Shown here in pieces: positions 60,068 through 64,000 of a stretch of DNA of 64,000 bases. The notes below the pieces were generated by a model that was not told the origin of the DNA, made no database searches, and saw nothing but the letters and a program-made list of their open reading frames with translations. Position 1 is the stretch's first letter. Each line of letters opens with the position of its first letter. A program made the position numbers and the translations under genes. Origin of the DNA: Mangifera indica (Eukaryota > Streptophyta > Magnoliopsida > Sapindales > Anacardiaceae); NCBI RefSeq assembly GCF_011075055.1, contig NC_058149.1, forward strand, positions 12,840,449-12,904,448. Direction: 5' to 3'.

Positions 60068-62383
60068 ATGTCGTCTCCGGCAGAGTAAGTAATTCTCTGC
60101 ATTATAACCACACTTCACTGTTCTTTCATAGTCAATTTCGCCCTTTCTGTCATTATTTTCTTTTTATATCCAATTGCAATTTAATATCTAAATTGCCGAT
60201 TCAAGTTCGAATCTCAGTGGATTTTTTTTCTTTTGCAATTTTTTTATTGGATATTATATTTGTATTGTTTTTATTAGCAGGGAACTGAGAATAATGCGTT
60301 AAGTGCAAGAACATTGAATAACGCAAACGGCAGTGTGAAAATTTTGATTTGTTGGATGACTTGAATTTTTTTTAATTTTCAGATTCTATAATTCTCTACC
60401 TCCGATCAGCAAGGCTTTTGGGACCATATGCGTGGTGGCAACTGCAGCTTTCCATTTGGGATTGTACAGTCCCTGGAGTATAGCGTTGCTTTATGAACCT
60501 ATTTTTTACAATTTTCAGGTTAAATCCAATCATGAAATTTATTTAGGAGTTTTTCTGCTAATTTTTTCTTGTATTAGTTTCATCATTGCTGTGTGTTGAA
60601 TAATAAGCATATTGTGAATTTTAATGCCAAGACAAATTTTTACGGTAGTGAAAATAGATTTTGCGGACTCTGCTGTGGTCCCAATCTTGAAAAAAAAGAA
60701 AAACAATCTTTGAATTTCTTAAGAAACACTGGGGATTTCTAGGTACCAACAAAGTTTAAAAAGAAAAGAATTACAAATATTGTGTTTCTAATACTTGTTG
60801 AATCCTCTGTTGTTTTATAGGTGTGGAGGCTTATTACGAATTTCTTTTTCCTCGGAAAATTTTCCATCAATTTTGGAATTCGTCTTCTAATGATGTAAGT
60901 CTAATTGCCGAAAATACTTTGTAAGAATATTTTGTTGTATGTGACGGCAGGTGCCTAGGATTTGTATTTTGGAAATACACGAGACTAGTAGAAAGTTACT
61001 TGTTTGGTGTTAGGGAAATACAAGACCTTGTCCTGTTTTCACTTATATTTGAACCAACAATTGTTACAGAGCCAGATATGGTGTCCAGCTTGAAAAAGGT
61101 CCATTTGAGAGGCGGACAGCAGATTTCCTGTGGATGATGATTTTTGGTGCCATATCATTATTGGTATGTCGCTTATTGGTGTCTTTGAACTCTCCAAAAA
61201 TTTTTAATGAGTTACAATATTATCCATAGTCACACCTTACGTTCTGTCAACCAATTTTTTTTTTTTGGCAAAGCATTAATGCCATTAGTTTCTACTGTCT
61301 TACTGTGGCATTTGCTGTTTAGGTGTTATCAGCCATACCGATGTTATGGACTCCTTTTTTGGGGGTTTCATTGGTGTCCATGCTTGTATATGTATGGAGC
61401 AGAGAGTTTCCCAACTCCCAAATTAGTATATATGGGCTTGTCACGCTCAAGGTACATTTCCTCAAATCTCCTTTTGCTGATTTTACATGCAGTGATTTTT
61501 CATTATCTTGCATCTTCTTGTGTGTTTCATTTTGGTGCCACTGATAGACATTTAGATCTCTTTTCCTGGGTAGGAGGGGAGATTCAATACTAAGCTAATT
61601 TTTTGTGAAACGCAGGCATTTTATTTTCCGTGGGCCATGCTTGCAATTGATGTTATATTTGGGTCACCGTTACTACCAAATCTTCTTGGAATCATAGCAG
61701 GGCATCTGTATTACTTCTTGACAGTGCTACATCCACTTGCTACCGGAAGAAACATATTAAGGACTCCCATATGGCTGTATCCTCTTTTACACTCTCCTTG
61801 ATCTTTTCATCATCTCTCTCCCACAAACAATCGGTAAAATAATAATAAGGATCAACATACCCCTTTTCCCAAATTATCTAATTTTAAAAAATATATGCGC
61901 ATACGACTCAAAGCAATGGGCACCAGGTGAGCTATACAAATTCAGGTAACCTTTGCCCAAAATGTTGGACGAGTTCGTCAGTCATGTTACATTGTCATTA
62001 TAATCAGACATATGCCTAGTCTGTCGTGGAACTTTTTTTTGTGTTATACATAGCATTCTTCATAGATTTCTTTGTTAAATCATGGCTTTGGTTTTTTTTT
62101 TTTAAATATTTTGACGCATGCTCCTCCACACCCTATTATCCTGCAAAGAAGCTTGTTCCTGCTGCGTTTTCGGTGCATATGCATATTATAAACTTGTGCA
62201 ATGAGATTTCCTTAAATCTTACAATTCAGGAATAAACTTGTTGCCCGATGGAGAGTGGGATATCCAACAAATACCCCTGTCCAACCAAGCAGTGGTACTG
62301 GCGTGGCTTTTAGAGGTAGGAGTTATCGGCTAAATTCATCCTCTGGTAGATCATTTCCCATCAGAAGCTTGTGGTCATCTTGA
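60068..62383 (+). CDS. DER1: Derlin-1, ER-associated degradation membrane protein
   Basis: Seven exons: 60068-60084, 60383-60518, 60821-60894, 61070-61163, 61323-61451, 61616-61776, 62230-62383, with consistent phases and 254 residues (Arabidopsis Derlin-1 is about 266). Derlins are rhomboid-like ER proteins without protease residues that help to retrotranslocate misfolded proteins to the cytosol for proteasomal degradation. Family signatures are plain: EFYNSLPPISKAFGT at the N-terminus, VWRLITNFFFLGKFS, the WR motif in the first luminal loop, and LLGIIAGHLYYFLTVLHP, which includes the G-X3-G-like helix. The multi-helix region is followed by a short hydrophilic tail with the conserved FRGRSYRL. 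The last donor (GCT|gtatcc) is weak, so the exon 6/7 junction is the least certain. Confidence 0.94.
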
Positions 62384-63524
62384 TTCCGGAAGAATCTATA
62401 CTACTGTTAATAACCTTCGTGCAGATGCCTTCGGCTGTGTTGCTAATTAAGAAAAGTCCAATAGTGAAAACTAGAAAGAATTAACTATTGAACAGATTTT
62501 TTTGGTGACAATTCTTTGGCTGCTTGTAACATATTTGTCATCTGAGTTGTAGCTTGAAGAACCAAAAAGGAATATGGTAATCTGAATTATGTTCTATGAT
62601 CTTTCTCATTGAATATGTGATATTGTTATCACGAAAACAATATAATTATGTATATAATTTTATATATAAATAATGATATATCATTATATGATTAGATATT
62701 ATTTTATTTTTAATTTTTAATTATTCAATCACACGATGATACATTATTATTTATGCACAAAATTATATATATAATACTACTCATCAAGAATATTTTGTTT
62801 GCGTTCTTATTCTAATGAACTAAATTTTCTGACCAATTCTCCATTATTTGTTGGCATTATAGCATATGCCCCCGTGTAGATGGTTGATCTCTACCCACGG
62901 AGGTCAAATATGTTAACAAAAAAATTTTGTTTAAAATAATATAATACTTAATTAATCATCTTCGCTCTTGTTGAAGAAGGCAAGGTCAGTTTCTGCCGTC
63001 TAGATTTTTCGTATTGTTCCTGGAGGAACCAAGTTCATGGCCTCCATTAATGATGGATCATCTGTCTTTGTCTAATTTCGATGCCAGCATGACTCTTTCG
63101 CATTTTCTTCCAGAACATACAAGTCTAAGAATTTTAAAAAATAATAATGATATGTTGATATTTATGTTGTCTTTTATTATTCATAATTCAAAAAGTATTT
63201 ACTCAAAAGATGTGTGGAAGGAAAATCGAATTTCAAAGTAAAAAACGTTAAAAGAAGGAAAAATTATTCTGTTCAGGTCCGAAAGGAAAAAAAAAATTAA
63301 AAAAGGTCCCACACGGTAGAGGAAATAGTCCACGCTGGAGAAAATTGTCGTTTTACCAGCTTTGATTTGACGCAACCTACCTTGTCCATCCCTATATGAT
63401 ATGTCTCTTCATACCAGCACCTGGCCATTCAGACTCACAGTAATACTGCCTCTCGACTTAACGAGCAAACAAACCAAAAAAAAAAAAAGAAAGAAAGGAA
63501 TAAAGAAAAGAAGAAGCCAGAAAG
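62384..63524. other. intergenic space between Derlin-1 and profilin
   Basis: This contains the Derlin 3' UTR, a palindromic MITE-like copy (about 62.64-62.79 kb) and the profilin promoter. A long A-run with GAAA words (about 63477-63512) lies in the presumed profilin 5' UTR. An open frame at 63014-63241 has no family resemblance. Confidence 0.5.
62635..62785. mobile_element. palindromic AT-rich MITE-like element, copy f
   Basis: The arms ATAAATAATGATATATCATT and AATCACACGATGATACATTA pair about a centre TTATTTTTAATTTTTAATTA. Outer arms ATAATTATGTATATAATTTT and AAAATTATATATATAAT also pair. This is one of the clearer copies after that at 25.7 kb. Located about 250 bases 3' of the Derlin stop codon. 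Confidence 0.55.
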
Positions 63525-63647
63525 ATGTCGTGGCAAACGTATGTTGATGACCACTTGATGTGCGAGATAGATGGTGTGCACCTCACAGCCGCGGCAATCA
63601 TCGGCCAAGACGGCACCGTTTGGGCTCAGAGCGCTAACTTCCCTCAG
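63525..63647 (+). CDS. profilin, first exon only (gene continues beyond the window)
   Basis: The first 41 codons begin [17 protein letters not shown] and continue to [15 protein letters not shown], with a donor site (CAG|gttctt) at 63648. This matches the first exon of plant profilins, small (about 131-134 residue) cytosolic proteins that bind monomeric actin, polyproline and phosphoinositides and regulate filament growth. The N-terminal helix with the conserved SWQ(T/A)YVDDHLMC signature is complete. The other two expected exons lie past the window end. Adjacency to Derlin-1 matches the Arabidopsis order DER1 (At4g29330) then profilins (At4g29340/29350). The particular profilin isoform cannot be told. 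Confidence 0.95.
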
Positions 63648-64000
63648 GTTCTTTTTCTTATTTTTCTGCTTCTACTTCTTGCAGATCTTAATTTATGCTT
63701 GTGCTCTTTCGTTATAATCGATGACTTCGTGATTAGCTATGGGTTTCTCAAATGAATCTTTTGATTGATTTTGATGCAAAACGTGCAGACCTTTTTCGTT
63801 CCACGATTTTTTTAATCTTTATTTTGCTTGAGATTTTGTAGTTAGCAGAGCAAAATATTGGTCATCATGGTATTTTGGTAAAATTTGCTCTAAAACGATG
63901 TCTTGTTTTAACCGTAGATTAAAATGAACTGATTTTTCAATTATATTTTGGGTGGCTGTAGAAGCTTTTTTGCTGATTTAGGTACTATTGTGTCTATAAT

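Noticed and set aside
1..64000. tRNA, rRNA, CRISPR arrays, telomere or centromere satellite
   Set aside because: No cloverleaf with A/B boxes, conserved rRNA words, regular spacer arrays or satellite blocks were noticed by eye. A covariance-model scan was not possible, so small RNA genes could be missed.

Overview
This window is nuclear DNA from a flowering plant, most likely a rosid-type eudicot. The protein-coding genes are rich in introns, the introns and spacers are AT-rich, and every recognisable protein is a plant family member. No rRNA, tRNA, CRISPR array, operon or viral gene was seen. I rebuilt exon structures by eye, using conserved protein families, reading frame and splice-site phase. 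Nearly all junctions are phase-consistent, but none has been checked against transcripts.

Layout, left to right. 1-6.8 kb is AT-rich spacer with degraded mobile DNA. At 6.8-7.9 kb (+) is an intronless tandem CCCH zinc-finger gene (plant RR-TZF type). 7.9-16.2 kb is spacer holding a broken copy of a plastid RNA polymerase sigma factor at about 12.5-14.5 kb. At 16.2-31.1 kb (+) is a 22-exon gene for a large glycine-rich, cysteine-rich membrane protein, carrying an apparent one-base deletion in exon 1. Convergent to it, at 32.6-44.1 kb (-), is a 19-exon gene for the CABIN1-like TPR subunit of the HIRA histone chaperone complex. 44.1-47.0 kb is a cluster of foldback (long terminal inverted repeat) elements. 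At 47.0-47.5 kb (-) is an oleosin. At 49.3-52.1 kb (+) is an Aurora kinase with 9 exons, and at 53.3-57.3 kb (-) an ATP-dependent phosphofructokinase with 13 exons. 57.3-60.0 kb is mobile DNA. At 60.1-62.4 kb (+) is Derlin-1 with 7 exons. From 63.5 kb (+) to the window end is the first exon of a profilin.

The genes are independent single-copy functions: mRNA regulation, histone deposition, mitosis, glycolysis, ER quality control, seed lipid bodies and actin. The order is informative. From memory, the Arabidopsis counterparts fall in two blocks of chromosome 4: At4g32820/32830/32840/32920 (CABIN1-like, AUR1, PFK6, glycine-rich protein) and At4g29190/29330/29340-29350 (TZF3, DER1, profilins). 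Here the two blocks are interleaved in one 57-kb stretch.

No wholly new biological system was found. The most interesting observations are the frameshift in an otherwise intact 22-exon gene, two GC-AG introns plus a start codon isolated on its own exon in the CABIN1-like gene, the sigma-factor pseudogene, a well-preserved Mutator-like foldback element with a perfect 10-bp target duplication, a palindromic MITE family with at least six copies, and an open, frame-neutral cassette with splice-like borders inside a phosphofructokinase intron.
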